A stretch of 64,000 bases of DNA from Rhabdaerophilum calidifontis (GTDB taxonomy: Bacteria > Pseudomonadota > Alphaproteobacteria > Rhizobiales > Beijerinckiaceae). Under the pieces are notes generated by a model, which saw only the letters and a list, made by a program, of their open reading frames with translations, searched no databases and was not told the DNA's origin. Both the position numbers and the translations under genes were made by a program. Positions 18,158 through 27,543 of this stretch are shown one piece after another (within the stretch, counting starts at the first letter, position 1; each line of letters begins with the position of its first letter). The stretch spans positions 310,001 through 374,000 of the forward strand of contig NZ_VTRS01000003.1 of the NCBI RefSeq assembly GCF_008641065.1, given 5' to 3'.

Positions 18158-19332
18158 CGGGCTCCTGTGTCGCGGGCTTTGGCCACGACGTCAAGCAAGA
18201 GCGATGCCGCCCGCGCGCTCGGGGCCTCGCCGCCCGCGCGCAGGCGCGCCTCGAGCCGCTCGAACGCCGCGAGCTGCGCATTCCGCGCGGGGCCGTCCGG
18301 CAGCAGGGCGCGCAGCGCCGGGCCGAGCCGCTCCGGCACCGCCTCTTCCTGGAGGAATTCCGGCACCGCCTTCTCGCCGAGGATGATGTTCGGCAGGATG
18401 ACCGAGGGCACGGTGACGAGCCGCCGCGCGATCGCCGCCTCCCAGCCCGCGACGCGATAGGCGGCGATGGTGGGAATGCCGGCCAGCGCCAGTTCAAGCG
18501 TCACGGTGCCCGAGGCCGCGAGCGCCGCCCGCGCCGCGCGGAAGGCCGCGTATTTCGCCGCCTCGCCGGTCACGATCTCGACCGGCAGGCCGCCCGCCGC
18601 GACCATGGCGCGCACGCTCGCGAGGAGATGCGGCAATGTCGGCAGGACAAAGTGCGCCCCATTTCCCGCCCCGGCGATCCGCGCCGCATCGAGAAAGAGC
18701 GGCAGCTTGCGGCGGATCTCAGCCATGCGCGAGCCCGGCAGCAGCAGCACCAGCGGCGCTTCACCCCCCGCCCGCCGCGCCGCCTCGGCCGCGCCGGCCG
18801 GGCGCATCTCGGCGATGCGCTCCACCAGCGGATGGCCGACATAATGCCCCTCCGGTCCGCCGAGACGATGCAGGGCCTCCGGTTCGAAGGGCAGCAGGCA
18901 GAGGATATGGTCGATATAGGGGCGCATCGCCGGGGCGCGGCCGGGGCGCCAGGCCCAGACCGAGGGGCAGACCCAATGGAGCGTCGGAATATCCGGCGAC
19001 GCCTTTCGGACCCGCCGCGCGACGCGCTTGGAGAAATCCGGCGCGTCGATTGTCACGAGCGCGTCCGGCCGCGCGGCAACGATCGCCTCCGCCGTCTCGC
19101 GGATGCGCCGGATGAGCAAGGGCAGCCGGCGGATCACCGGGCCGAACCCCATCACCGCGATCTCGGATTGCGGGAACAGCGTCGCGAGCCCTGCTTCCGT
19201 CAGCGCCGGCCCGCCGACGCCCATCGCCTCGACCGCAACGCCGCGCGCGGCGAGCGCCCCGAGCAGGCTCGCGCCAAGCATATCGCCGGATGCCTCCCCG
19301 GCCACGATCGCGAGCCGGAGGGGCTGCCGCAT
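18154..19332 (-). CDS. lpxB: Lipid-A-disaccharide synthase LpxB
   Basis: 392 aa. LpxB joins UDP-2,3-diacylglucosamine and lipid X to give the lipid A disaccharide at the inner membrane. GT19 features are complete: VAGEASGDMLGASLL at the N-terminus, GVGGPALTEAGL, APDFSKRVARRVRK, PTLHWVCPSVWAWRPGRA, FEPEAL...GHYVGHPLVE, LLLPGSRMAEI and AASGTVTLELALAGIPTIAAYR. It follows lpxA by 3 bp. In most alphaproteobacteria lpxI, for the step that makes lipid X, lies between these two genes. It is missing here. Confidence 0.97.
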   Translation of the reverse strand: MRQPLRLAIVAGEASGDMLGASLLGALAARGVAVEAMGVGGPALTEAGLATLFPQSEIAVMGFGPVIRRLPLLIRRIRETAEAIVAARPDALVTIDAPDFSKRVARRVRKASPDIPTLHWVCPSVWAWRPGRAPAMRPYIDHILCLLPFEPEALHRLGGPEGHYVGHPLVERIAEMRPAGAAEAARRAGGEAPLVLLLPGSRMAEIRRKLPLFLDAARIAGAGNGAHFVLPTLPHLLASVRAMVAAGGLPVEIVTGEAAKYAAFRAARAALAASGTVTLELALAGIPTIAAYRVAGWEAAIARRLVTVPSVILPNIILGEKAVPEFLQEEAVPERLGPALRALLPDGPARNAQLAAFERLEARLRAGGEAPSARAASLLLDVVAKARDTGAR

Positions 19333-19335
19333 CGC

Positions 19336-20151
19336 CTATTCCGCCGGGTCGGTCGGCCGCATCTCGCGCGGCATGCAGATCGCGCGGTCGCCGCCTGCGC
19401 GGATGAAATCGAGAATCTCGTGCACCAGCGGCAGGCTGTCGAATTCGAGCGCCACATCCTCCACGCGCTCCTTGAGCGTGCCCTCCGGCGCGAAGAGCAG
19501 CCGATAGGCACGGCGCAATTCGTGGATCTGCTCGCGCGTGAAATTGCGCCGGCGCAGGCCGATGATATTGAGCCCGGCGAGCGCGGCGCGATTGCCGAGC
19601 GCCATGCCATAGGGGATCAGGTCGTTCTCGAGCCCCGCGAGCCCGCCGATAAAGGCATGATCGCCGATGCGAACGAATTGGTGGATGCCCGCACCGCCGC
19701 CGATGATGACGTAATTGCCCACCCGGCAATGCCCGGCCAGCATGACATTGTTCGAGAACACGACATGATTGCCGACGATGCAATCATGCGCGACATGGGC
19801 ATTGGCGAGAAAGGTGCAATCATCGCCGACACGGGTGAGAAGCCCGCCGCCCTCGGTGCCGGGATTCATCGTCACGCCTTCGCGGATCGTGCAGCGCGCG
19901 CCGATCTCGAGCCGGGAGGCCTCGCCGCGGAACTTGAGGTCCTGCGGCTCGTGGCCGAGCGAGGCGAAGGGAAAGACCCGCGTACCGGCGCCGATCGTAG
20001 TCCGGCCCGCCACCGCGACATGGCTCTTCAATTCCACCCCGTCGGCGAGCGTGACCTCCGGCCCGACCATGCAAAACGGCCCGATACGCACGCCACGACC
20101 CAGATTGGCAGCAGGATCGACCACCGCGCTCGGATGGATGTCCGTTTCCAT
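19336..20151 (-). CDS. lpxA: UDP-N-acetylglucosamine O-acyltransferase LpxA
   Basis: 271 aa. First lipid A enzyme; it moves a 3-hydroxyacyl chain from ACP to UDP-GlcNAc. The left-handed beta-helix repeats begin at IHPSAVVDPAANLGRGVRIG. The catalytic His sits in NAHVAHDCIVGNHVVFSN, with IGGGAGIHQFVRIGDHAFIGG following, and the C-terminal helical domain includes GLNIIGLRRRNFTREQI and LRRAYRLLF. ATG 20151 gives the usual start. A GTG at 20163 overlaps the fabZ stop (GTGA) and would add four residues, so translational coupling is likely either way. Confidence 0.96.
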   Translation of the reverse strand: METDIHPSAVVDPAANLGRGVRIGPFCMVGPEVTLADGVELKSHVAVAGRTTIGAGTRVFPFASLGHEPQDLKFRGEASRLEIGARCTIREGVTMNPGTEGGGLLTRVGDDCTFLANAHVAHDCIVGNHVVFSNNVMLAGHCRVGNYVIIGGGAGIHQFVRIGDHAFIGGLAGLENDLIPYGMALGNRAALAGLNIIGLRRRNFTREQIHELRRAYRLLFAPEGTLKERVEDVALEFDSLPLVHEILDFIRAGGDRAICMPREMRPTDPAE

Positions 20152-20159
20152 CGCGCCGG

Positions 20160-20675
20160 TCACTCGAGCACCACCATGGCCGAGAGTTCCGCTTCCGCCA
20201 TCAGCTGGCCATCGACCCGGGCCTCGCCGCGGAACCACCACATGTTGCGACGATGGTTGAGCTGGGTCATGTGATATTCGACCCGGTCGCCGGGCGTCAC
20301 GGGCTTGCGGAACTTGCACTTGTCGATCGTCATGAAATAGACGAGCTTCGCCCGGCCCTTCGCGGCGCCGGAGCCGACACAGGCCGCGCCCGCCGTCTGG
20401 GCCATGCCCTCGATCAGCAGCACCCCAGGCATCACCGGCTGCCCCGGAAAATGCCCCGCGAAATGCGGCTCGTTGAACGTCACGTTCTTGATGCCGAGGA
20501 TGCGGTTGGTGCCGTCGAGCATGATCACCTTGTCGACCAGCAGGAAAGGATAGCGATGCGGCAGGACCTCCATCAGCCGGGTGATGTTAAGCACCTCGCC
20601 GCCCGCTCCGCCACCGCCTTGCGCACCGCTCGCGGCGCCGCCCGCAGCGGCGGCACCCCCGTGTTGTTCCGTCAT
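20160..20675 (-). CDS. fabZ: 3-hydroxyacyl-ACP dehydratase FabZ
   Basis: 171 aa. Hot-dog-fold dehydratase of fatty acid synthesis. The catalytic segment is [22 protein letters not shown], with the His and Glu in place. [13 protein letters not shown] and FRKPVTPGD also match. Residues 6-26 are a Gly/Ala-rich tract not found in most FabZ proteins, ahead of the normal start of homology ([16 protein letters not shown]). It may be an unstructured tail, and the start codon is supported by GGGGTGAG upstream. It lies 20 bp behind lpxD and overlaps lpxA. Confidence 0.95.
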   Translation of the reverse strand: MTEQHGGAAAAGGAASGAQGGGGAGGEVLNITRLMEVLPHRYPFLLVDKVIMLDGTNRILGIKNVTFNEPHFAGHFPGQPVMPGVLLIEGMAQTAGAACVGSGAAKGRAKLVYFMTIDKCKFRKPVTPGDRVEYHMTQLNHRRNMWWFRGEARVDGQLMAEAELSAMVVLE

Positions 20676-20694
20676 TGTCTCACCCCTGCAGGGT

Positions 20695-21783
20695 TCAGGC
20701 GCCGGCCGGGTCTGTCCCGCCCGCCTGATCCGGTTTTTCCCTGGTATCCGGGCCCTTTTGCGCCAGGCGTTCGAGCGTGGCAACCTCCCGGAAGAACTGC
20801 TTCACGGGTTTCGCCGGCGCACCGATGATGCGCGCACCCGCCGGGACATCCGCCATAACCCCGGCCTTGGCGCCGACCTGCGCGCCCATGCCGATACGGA
20901 CATGCCCGGCGATCCCCGCCTGCCCGGCCAGCACCGCGTAATCCTCAAGCACGCTGGAGCCCGAGACCCCCGCCTGCCCGACGATCACGCAATGCCGGCC
21001 GATGACGACGTTGTGGCCGATCTGCACGAGATTGTCGATCTTCGACCCCTCGCCGATGATCGTGTCGCGGTTGGCGCCGCGATCCACCGTCGTGTTGGCG
21101 CCGATATCGACATCGTCCTGCAGGATCACCCGGCCAATCTGCGGCACCTTGAGATGCCCCCGCGCCCCGAGCGCGAAGCCGAAACCGTCCTGCCCGATCC
21201 GCGCGCCGGCATGAATGATCACCCGGTTGCCGATCAGGGCATGCGTGATCGAGGCATGCGGGCCGATGGCGCAATCGCGGCCGATCCGCACCTCCGGCCC
21301 GATCACGGCATGCGCCGCGACCAGCGTACCCCGGCCGATCTCGGCGCCGGGGCCGATCACCGCGCCGGGATCGACCGTGACGCCGGCCTCGAGCCGCGCC
21401 GTCGGATGGACGAAGGCCCCTGCCGCGATGCCGATGGTGCCGAACACGCTCTGCGGCCGCGTCGAGCTCGGAAAGAGCAGCGCCGTCGCCCGCGCGAAGG
21501 CGCGATAGGGTTCGGCGGTGATCAGGGCCGCCGTTCCCGGCGCCAGCCGCCCGGCGAATTTCGGGGCGATGAGGCAGGCGCCAGCCCGCGTCTCGGTCGC
21601 GAAACGCGCATAGGCCGCATTGTCGAGAAAGGCGAGATCGCCGGGCCCCGCGCTCTCAAGCGGGGCGATCCCCACGATCTCCCGCGAGGCCATGGCCGGG
21701 TCGGCGAGCGCCGCGTCGAGCGCGACGGAAAGCGCGCCGAGCGCCATCGGCGCGGGAACGGGAAAGAACATCGGCCCAGTCAT
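20695..21783 (-). CDS. lpxD: UDP-3-O-(3-hydroxyacyl)glucosamine N-acyltransferase LpxD
   Basis: 362 aa. Adds the N-linked hydroxyacyl chain in lipid A synthesis. The N-terminal uridine-binding domain contains [14 protein letters not shown]. The hexapeptide beta-helix includes the catalytic His region [10 protein letters not shown]...[26 protein letters not shown], and [23 protein letters not shown] follows. The C-terminal tail [16 protein letters not shown] is typical. ATG 21783 has no clear ribosome site. It starts 36 bp after bamA with no ompH/skp gene in between, as in other Rhizobiales. Confidence 0.96.
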   Translation of the reverse strand: MTGPMFFPVPAPMALGALSVALDAALADPAMASREIVGIAPLESAGPGDLAFLDNAAYARFATETRAGACLIAPKFAGRLAPGTAALITAEPYRAFARATALLFPSSTRPQSVFGTIGIAAGAFVHPTARLEAGVTVDPGAVIGPGAEIGRGTLVAAHAVIGPEVRIGRDCAIGPHASITHALIGNRVIIHAGARIGQDGFGFALGARGHLKVPQIGRVILQDDVDIGANTTVDRGANRDTIIGEGSKIDNLVQIGHNVVIGRHCVIVGQAGVSGSSVLEDYAVLAGQAGIAGHVRIGMGAQVGAKAGVMADVPAGARIIGAPAKPVKQFFREVATLERLAQKGPDTREKPDQAGGTDPAGA

Positions 21784-21819
21784 CGGGGGCGGCACCGGGG
21801 CGGCGAGCCGCCCCCGTAC

Positions 21820-24273
21820 TCAGAAGCGAGCGCCGCCCGAGAAGCGGAACGCCTGCTTGCGATCGCCGCCCGAGCCGCGGACATAGGAGAGCGCCTGCGC
21901 GTAATCGAAGCGGATCGGCCCGAGCGGCGAAGCCCAGAGCAGGCCGACGCCGACCGACGAGCGGATCTGGTTCTCGTCGCGGACATCGAGGCATTCCGAT
22001 TGCGCAAGCCCGGTCACGCAGCCCGCGCCGCCATTGATCAGCCCGTCGCCGTTGACGTCGAGAACCTTCTTGCCGCGATAGCCGAACAGCGTGCCGGCAT
22101 CGGCGAAGACCGCGCCGCGCAGCCCGAATTCGCGCGGGATGCCGAAGATCGGGAACTGAACCTCGGCGGTGGCGCCGATATAGGTGGTACCGCCGACCGC
22201 GTTCGCGCCGGAATCGCCGTTCTTGTCGCGCGGACCGATGCCGGAGGGTGCGAAGCCGCGGACCAGATCCGGCCCCTGGTAGAAATGGTCGAGCACGCGC
22301 AGCTTCTCGCCACCATAGGCGAAGAGATGGCCGCCCTGCACCTTCACGAACCCGACGATGTCGTCGGTGATCGGGTAGTAGTAGCGGGCCGAGGCCACGG
22401 CGCGCACGAAGCGCGAATCCCCGCCGACACCCGCGATCTCCGGCTTGAGATCGGCGAAGATGCCGCTGGTCGGGTTCTGGTTGTTGTCGAGCGTATTGTA
22501 GGTGAAGGTCAGCCCGACGAGCGAGGTGGTGCGCGTGCCGCGCGCTTCCTTGATGGCGACCGAGGCCTCGCCATTCGCGATACAGGAATCACCCGCCAGC
22601 GCGCCGGCCGCGCAATCCGCGTAGAGCCGCGAGCCCGAATTCGGGATCTTGATCTCCTGCTGGTAGAACGAATAGCGCGGGCCGACCGTGAATTCATCGG
22701 TGACCGGCACGCCCATGCGCAGCGTGAAGCCGGCAGTGCGCGATTCGTAGCGCGTGTAATCGGTGGTATCGGTGAATTTCGAGAACAGGTCGAACCCGGC
22801 CGAGAGACGCCGATCAAGGAAGAACGGCTCGGTGAAGGAGAACTCGGCACCGCGCGACCGCTGGCCGTTGGAAACCGAGATGCGCGCGAACTGGCCCTTG
22901 CCCTGGAAGTTGGTTTCCTGGAGCGAGACCTCGGCGACGAAGCCTTCGGAGGTCGAATAGCCGCCGGCGATCGAGAACGAACCGGTCGCCTGATCCTCGA
23001 CATCGACATTGATGACCACCCGGTCCGGCGCGGAGCCCGGCTCGTTGGTGATCTTCACGGTCTTGAAGAAGCCGAGATTGCGCAGCCGCCGCTCGGCGCG
23101 ATCGACCGCCGCCTTGTTGTAGGCATCCCCCTCGCCGATATCGAACTCGCGGCGCACCACGTAGTCGCGCGTACGGGTATTACCACGCACGACGATGCGC
23201 TCGACATAAACGCGCGGGCCTTCCTCGACCGAATAGACGATGCGGACCGTGCGCGAGGCGGGGTCGCGGTCGCCGCGCGGGCGGACCTGCGCGAAGGCAT
23301 AGCCGCGCTGCGCAACCTCGCGGTTGATCGCGTCGACCGATTTCTCGACATCCTCGGCGTTATAGGTCGAGCCGACGCGCGTCCGGACCTGCGAGCGCAG
23401 GCGGGTGACGTCGACATCGGCGATGCGCGATTCGACATCGGCCCCGGCGACCGAATATTTCTCGCCCTCATCCACCACGATGGTGACGATATAGCCGCCA
23501 CGCGCCGCGTCATAATCGGCATTGGACGAGACCACGCGGAAATCGGCGTAGCCATTCTTGAGGTAGAAACGGCGGATCAGTTCGAGATCCGCAGCGAGGC
23601 GCTCCGGATCGTAGATATCCGAGCTCTTGAGGAAGCTCAGGAAGTTCGATTCGGTCGTCTGCATCACGCCGCGCAGCTTCGAGGCCGAGAAGGCGCGGTT
23701 GCCTTCGAAATTGATCGCCTTGACGCCGGTTTTGTCGCCCTCCTTGATGCGGAAGACGACATCGACGCGCCCGTCGGCAAGCGGCGTGACCTCGGCATTG
23801 ACAGTCGCGGCGGCGCGGCCGGTGCGGCCGTAGATGTCGCGGATGCGCGCCACGTCCTGATCGACGATCGACTGGCTGAACGGCCCGCGCGACCGGGTCT
23901 GGACCTCGCCGGTCAGCACCTCGGTCTTGAGCTTGGAATTGCCGATGAAGGTGACGCGATTGACCTGGTTGTTCTCGACGACGGAAACCACGATGCCCGA
24001 ACCGGCGCGGCGGATCTTCACATCGGCGAACAGGCCCGTGGCAAAAAGGTCCTTGATCGCCTGATCGATTCGCGCCGGCGTGTAGCTGTCGCCGGGTGCC
24101 AGGCGCACGAAGGAGCGGATCGTTTCGCTGTCGACACGCTGGTTGCCCTGCACCGTCACGTTCTGCGCGGCCGCCGGAACGGAGAGCGAAACGGCCAGGA
24201 CCAGAGCCGCGATGGCGGACAGGACAAGCCGGATATGGGCCATCAAGCCGCCGCGAACAGAGAAACCAGACAT
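21820..24273 (-). CDS. bamA: Outer membrane protein assembly factor BamA
   Basis: 817 aa. Central subunit of the beta-barrel assembly machine in the outer membrane. A signal peptide (LSAIAALVLAVSLSVPAAAQ) precedes five POTRA repeats, the first beginning NVTVQGNQRVDSETIRSFV. The Omp85 barrel starts near residue 430 (SIAGGYSTSEGFVAEVSL). The loop-6 signature VRGFAPSGIGPRD and the C-terminal aromatic FRFSGGARF are present. An insertion with two cysteines (GAGCVTGLAQSECLDV) lies in a late barrel loop. The start is 24273, or 24243 for a shorter signal peptide. It is separated from rseP by 233 bp that may hold its own promoter. Confidence 0.97.
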   Translation of the reverse strand: MSGFSVRGGLMAHIRLVLSAIAALVLAVSLSVPAAAQNVTVQGNQRVDSETIRSFVRLAPGDSYTPARIDQAIKDLFATGLFADVKIRRAGSGIVVSVVENNQVNRVTFIGNSKLKTEVLTGEVQTRSRGPFSQSIVDQDVARIRDIYGRTGRAAATVNAEVTPLADGRVDVVFRIKEGDKTGVKAINFEGNRAFSASKLRGVMQTTESNFLSFLKSSDIYDPERLAADLELIRRFYLKNGYADFRVVSSNADYDAARGGYIVTIVVDEGEKYSVAGADVESRIADVDVTRLRSQVRTRVGSTYNAEDVEKSVDAINREVAQRGYAFAQVRPRGDRDPASRTVRIVYSVEEGPRVYVERIVVRGNTRTRDYVVRREFDIGEGDAYNKAAVDRAERRLRNLGFFKTVKITNEPGSAPDRVVINVDVEDQATGSFSIAGGYSTSEGFVAEVSLQETNFQGKGQFARISVSNGQRSRGAEFSFTEPFFLDRRLSAGFDLFSKFTDTTDYTRYESRTAGFTLRMGVPVTDEFTVGPRYSFYQQEIKIPNSGSRLYADCAAGALAGDSCIANGEASVAIKEARGTRTTSLVGLTFTYNTLDNNQNPTSGIFADLKPEIAGVGGDSRFVRAVASARYYYPITDDIVGFVKVQGGHLFAYGGEKLRVLDHFYQGPDLVRGFAPSGIGPRDKNGDSGANAVGGTTYIGATAEVQFPIFGIPREFGLRGAVFADAGTLFGYRGKKVLDVNGDGLINGGAGCVTGLAQSECLDVRDENQIRSSVGVGLLWASPLGPIRFDYAQALSYVRGSGGDRKQAFRFSGGARF

Positions 24274-24378
24274 TCCGTAGACCTACCCCGATTATCGGCG
24301 TTTCCGGGCAAACCCTTCCGAAAAAGGGCGCACAGAAAGGATGCCCGCGCCCGAAGGCACACCACCACCAGGCAATGC

Positions 24379-24407
24379 TTCTAGCCAATCATCCCGCCAT
24401 TGCAACC
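24379..24407 (-). promoter_or_regulatory. Possible bamA promoter
   Basis: On the minus strand GGTTGC (24402-24407) and CTAGAA (24379-24384) are 17 bp apart. This is a fair -10 with a weak -35, about 105 bp before the bamA start. It lies in the 233-bp rseP-bamA spacer, where I see no gene. Confidence 0.3.
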
Positions 24408-24506
24408 GGCAAGGCCATGATCGGTTACGATTTCCTAATCTCCGTGACACCTCCGCAACGGACAAAACCGGGGCGTGCACCGGCCCGTCCTCGTCGTGGC
24501 CCGGCT

Positions 24507-25658
24507 TCAGAGCGCGAAACCGGTCAGGTGGACGAGATCGTTCCAGGTCGAGAACAGCATCAGCATGATGACCAGCGCAAAACCGACGCGGAAGCTAATC
24601 TCCTGCGCGCGCGGGCTCACGGGCCGGCCGAAGATCGCCTCGATCGCATAGAAGACGAGATGCCCGCCATCGAGCATCGGCACCGGCAGCAGGTTGATGA
24701 GCCCGATCGAGATCGAGAGAATGCCGGCCAGCATCAGCAGCGGCGCGATGCCGGATTCGGCGACCTTGCCGGAGATATAGGCGATCCGCGTCGGGCCGGA
24801 GAGCTGATCGGCGCGCTCGCGCCCGGCCACGAGGCCCGACACGTAATGCACCGTGCGGTCGATGACGAAGACGATCTCGCCGATCGCCGTCGTCGAGGCC
24901 TCGCCGAGGCCGTAATATTTGCGGAAGAAATGCGCCGGATCGCGCGAGGCGACGAAGCCCATCACCGGGCGCCGGTCGGTGCCGAGCACGGTCTTGCGCG
25001 ACATGATGGCCGGCTCGCCCGCGAGTTCGATCTCCCGCCCGGCGCGCTCGATACGGAAGATCAGCCGCTGGCCCTCGCTGACGGAGACCTTGCGGGCGAT
25101 CTCGTCGAAGCTCCCGACCGGCTCGCCGTCGATCGCCAGCACCCGGTCCCCTGCCTGGAAGCCGGTGGCGGCGGCGACCGAGCCCTCGTTGACCGCGCCG
25201 ATCACCGGCGCGATCAGCGTCCGGCCGACCAGCATGTAGCTCAGCGTGAAGATGACGAAGGCAAGCACGAAATTCGCCAGCGGCCCGGCCGCAACAATCG
25301 CCGCGCGCTGCGCCACCGGCTTGTGCGGGAAGGAATCGCCGCGCTCATCCGCCGGAATCGCCGCCATGCCGGCATGGTCCGGCACGCTCGCGGCGTTGAG
25401 ATCGCCCTTGAACTTGACATAGCCGCCGAGGGGAATCGCCGAAATGGCCCATTCGGTGCCCCTGCGGTCGTAGAATCGCGCGATCCGCGGCCCGAAGCCG
25501 AGCGAGAAGGTCTCGACCTTGACCCCGCAGAGCCGGCCGACGAGGAAATGCCCCATCTCGTGCACGAAAACGACGATCGCCAGCACGAACAGGAACGGCA
25601 GGAGATAGCCGAAAAGGCCCGAGACGATGTCGAAACTACCCTGGAGGACGCTGGACAA
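24507..25658 (-). CDS. rseP: Site-2 zinc metalloprotease RseP
   Basis: 383 aa from TTG 25658. Intramembrane protease that clears anti-sigma factors and signal peptide remnants. The zinc motif is VVFVHEMGHF in TM1, and the third ligand region is INLLPVPMLDGGH near residue 330. One PDZ domain (about 145-215) has GFQAGDRVLAIDGEPV, and the substrate-clamping GGYVKFKGD is present. I favour TTG 25658 because AGAGG lies 5 nt upstream and the protein then starts as in relatives. GTG at 25694 would add 12 residues without a ribosome site. Upstream lies a full CtrA box. The usual upstream neighbour dxr is absent. Confidence 0.95.
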   Translation of the reverse strand: MSSVLQGSFDIVSGLFGYLLPFLFVLAIVVFVHEMGHFLVGRLCGVKVETFSLGFGPRIARFYDRRGTEWAISAIPLGGYVKFKGDLNAASVPDHAGMAAIPADERGDSFPHKPVAQRAAIVAAGPLANFVLAFVIFTLSYMLVGRTLIAPVIGAVNEGSVAAATGFQAGDRVLAIDGEPVGSFDEIARKVSVSEGQRLIFRIERAGREIELAGEPAIMSRKTVLGTDRRPVMGFVASRDPAHFFRKYYGLGEASTTAIGEIVFVIDRTVHYVSGLVAGRERADQLSGPTRIAYISGKVAESGIAPLLMLAGILSISIGLINLLPVPMLDGGHLVFYAIEAIFGRPVSPRAQEISFRVGFALVIMLMLFSTWNDLVHLTGFAL

Positions 25659-25710
25659 GGGGGCCTCTGCTCTCGTTGGGGCGCCGCGCGGCACGCGCGC
25701 ATCGCAAGGG

Positions 25711-25725
25711 TTAAGGAAGTCTTAA
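25711..25725 (-). promoter_or_regulatory. CtrA box (TTAA-N7-TTAAC) at the rseP promoter
   Basis: Plus-strand TTAA at 25711-25714 and 25722-25725 are separated by exactly 7 bp. On the minus strand it reads TTAA-N7-TTAAC, the full consensus for the cell-cycle regulator CtrA of Caulobacter and rhizobia. TTAA is rare in this GC-rich window and no other such pair was found. It overlaps the predicted -10/start region of the rseP promoter, a position more typical of repression than activation. Confidence 0.65.
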
Positions 25726-25753
25726 TATTGGGTGCCACCGAGTTGCGGCCAAG
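25725..25753 (-). promoter_or_regulatory. Predicted promoter of rseP
   Basis: Minus-strand CTTGGC (25748-25753) and CAATAT (25725-25730) with a 17-bp spacer. The predicted transcript would start near 25718, inside the CtrA box, and run into rseP-bamA and the lpx genes. Confidence 0.4.
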
Positions 25754-25813
25754 ACAAGGCGGCGGCCGCGCCTTTCACCGGGCATGGTTAAGGCCGGGTG
25801 TCACCAGCCCGCC

Positions 25814-26494
25814 TCACCAATCGAGCAGCCCGCGCGCCGCCGAGGCACCATCCTCTGCCCGCGCGAGGCCGATCGCCGCCGCGAGGATCGCCGCCGCCAC
25901 GAAACCGTCGAGCCGGTCCATGAAGCCGCCATGCCCGGGAATGAGCCGCCCCGAATCCTTGACCCGGAACCGGCGCTTGAACGCCGATTCGAAGAGATCC
26001 CCCGCCACGGCGGCGAGCGCGAGCGCCAGCGCCACAAGCGCATGCGCCGGACGCACCCCCTGCCCCGCTGCCGCGAGCAGCGCGAGCCCCGCCCCGACGC
26101 CGCCCGTCACCCCGCCGAGCATGCCCGACCAGGTCTTCTTCGGCGAGATCCTCGGCGCGAGCTTGGGTCCGCCGATCGCACGGCCGGCGAAATAGGCGCA
26201 GATATCGGTGAACCAGACGATCGCGAACAGGAACAGGATGGCGAGGAGGCCGCGCTCGCCATCGGCGCGCAGCATCAGCACCGCATAATAGAGCGCCACG
26301 GCATAGAGGACCCCCGCCCCGCCCCAGAGCGCGAAGCCGGGCTTGCCGCGCACCACCGACAGCCATTCCTGCAGCACCAGCAGCGCCAGCACCCCCCAGA
26401 CGAGCGCGAACACGGTACCGCCCCAATAGGCCGAGCCGAGCGCCGCCGCCGCGAGAATCAGGGCCGAGACGACCCGCAAGCCGAGTTCGCTCAT
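25814..26494 (-). CDS. cdsA: Phosphatidate cytidylyltransferase CdsA
   Basis: 226 aa. Makes CDP-diacylglycerol, the precursor of all phospholipids, at the inner membrane. The C-terminal signature is seen as GDLFESAFKRRFRVKDSGRLIPGHGGFMDRLDG. APRISPKKTWSG and IVWFTDICAYFAGRAIGG also match the family. About seven hydrophobic segments are present. ATG 26494 gives MSELGLRVVSALILAAAAL; upstream open frame is not family-like. It is slightly short but complete. It follows uppS by 91 bp. The next gene downstream in relatives, dxr, is not here. Confidence 0.95.
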   Translation of the reverse strand: MSELGLRVVSALILAAAALGSAYWGGTVFALVWGVLALLVLQEWLSVVRGKPGFALWGGAGVLYAVALYYAVLMLRADGERGLLAILFLFAIVWFTDICAYFAGRAIGGPKLAPRISPKKTWSGMLGGVTGGVGAGLALLAAAGQGVRPAHALVALALALAAVAGDLFESAFKRRFRVKDSGRLIPGHGGFMDRLDGFVAAAILAAAIGLARAEDGASAARGLLDW

Positions 26495-26585
26495 CGGCCG
26501 CCGCCCCGGATCGCGGGAAGCGGGCCGGGCCCGGCCGCAGGCGGATGGATCGGGTCTCTGCGCATGCCGGCGTCGCCCATCGGGC

Positions 26586-27347
26586 TCAGAGCCCGCCGAA
26601 GCGGCGATGGCGGTGCGAGAATTCGGCGAGCGCGGCATCGAGCGCCGCCTCGTCGAAATCCGGCCACAGCACCGGCGAGAACACGAATTCGGTATAGGCG
26701 CATTGCCAGAGCAGGAAATTCGAGATGCGTTGCTCGCCCGAGGACCGGATCAGCAGGTCGGGATCGGGAATGCCGGCGGTGTCGAGCCGCGCGGCGATCT
26801 CGGCCTCGCCGATCGCCTCCGGCGCGATCCGCCCGGAAGCGGCCTCCTCCGCGAGCCGGCGCGTGGCCCGGACCAGTTCCGCACGCGCGCCGTAATTGAA
26901 GGCAACGATCAGCATGAGCCCGGTATTGGCCGCCGTCACCGCTTCCGCCTCGCGCAAGAGCGCAAGAATATCCTCCGGCAATCCCTCGCGCTCGCCGATG
27001 ATCCGGACCCGCACATTGCGCGCGTTGAGCGTCGCGAGATCAGAGCGGATGAAGAAGCGCAGCAGCCGCATCAGCTCGCCCACCTCCTCGGCCGGGCGCG
27101 CCCAGTTCTCGGTCGAGAAGGAATAAAGCGTCAGATAGCCGATCCCGCGCGCGATCGCGGCGCGGACGAGGCGACGCACGGCCTCGAGCCCGGCCCGGTG
27201 CCCGGCGACGCGCGGCAGGCCGCGTTGCGTGGCCCAGCGGCCATTGCCGTCCATGATGAAGGCGAGATGCACAACGCCGCAGCTCGCGCCCGGCGCCGGC
27301 GCGTCGTGCTCAGGACCAGCGGCTCGATTCGGCACGATGCCCGGCAT
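26586..27347 (-). CDS. uppS: Undecaprenyl diphosphate synthase UppS
   Basis: 253 aa. Cis-prenyltransferase that makes the C55 lipid carrier for peptidoglycan and O-antigen. The catalytic Asp lies in [10 protein letters not shown] (about residues 30-39). [37 protein letters not shown] and the C-terminal [22 protein letters not shown] are all conserved. ATG 27347 has a strong GGGAGGGGGAG ribosome site. A short variable N-terminal lead of about 25 residues precedes the core. It follows frr after 196 bp in which I see no gene. Confidence 0.96.
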   Translation of the reverse strand: MPGIVPNRAAGPEHDAPAPGASCGVVHLAFIMDGNGRWATQRGLPRVAGHRAGLEAVRRLVRAAIARGIGYLTLYSFSTENWARPAEEVGELMRLLRFFIRSDLATLNARNVRVRIIGEREGLPEDILALLREAEAVTAANTGLMLIVAFNYGARAELVRATRRLAEEAASGRIAPEAIGEAEIAARLDTAGIPDPDLLIRSSGEQRISNFLLWQCAYTEFVFSPVLWPDFDEAALDAALAEFSHRHRRFGGL

Positions 27348-27543
27348 CGTCTCCCCCTCCCGGGTGGTATCGCCATTCCCCTCCGCGGCGCGGAGCCCGG
27401 CCGGCCCCGGCTTTCGCGGCACGATGCGCCGCACGGGACCACGAGGCAACCCTGGGGTCGCGAATCCCGAAGATCCGTCCCCATGCCGCGGCTCGCAAAT
27501 CCCGGACCGTTCCGGGCGCGGCCCCGCGGCGGCCCGGACGGGT

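Noticed and set aside
20581-24384. A 1267-codon open frame on the plus strand opposite lpxD and bamA
   Set aside because: Same reason: Arg/Asp/Ala-rich, no family signature, opposite genes with complete motifs.
25785-25790. TTAA half site near the cdsA end as a second CtrA site
   Set aside because: No partner TTAA at 7 bp; the same holds for the TTAA near 55897.
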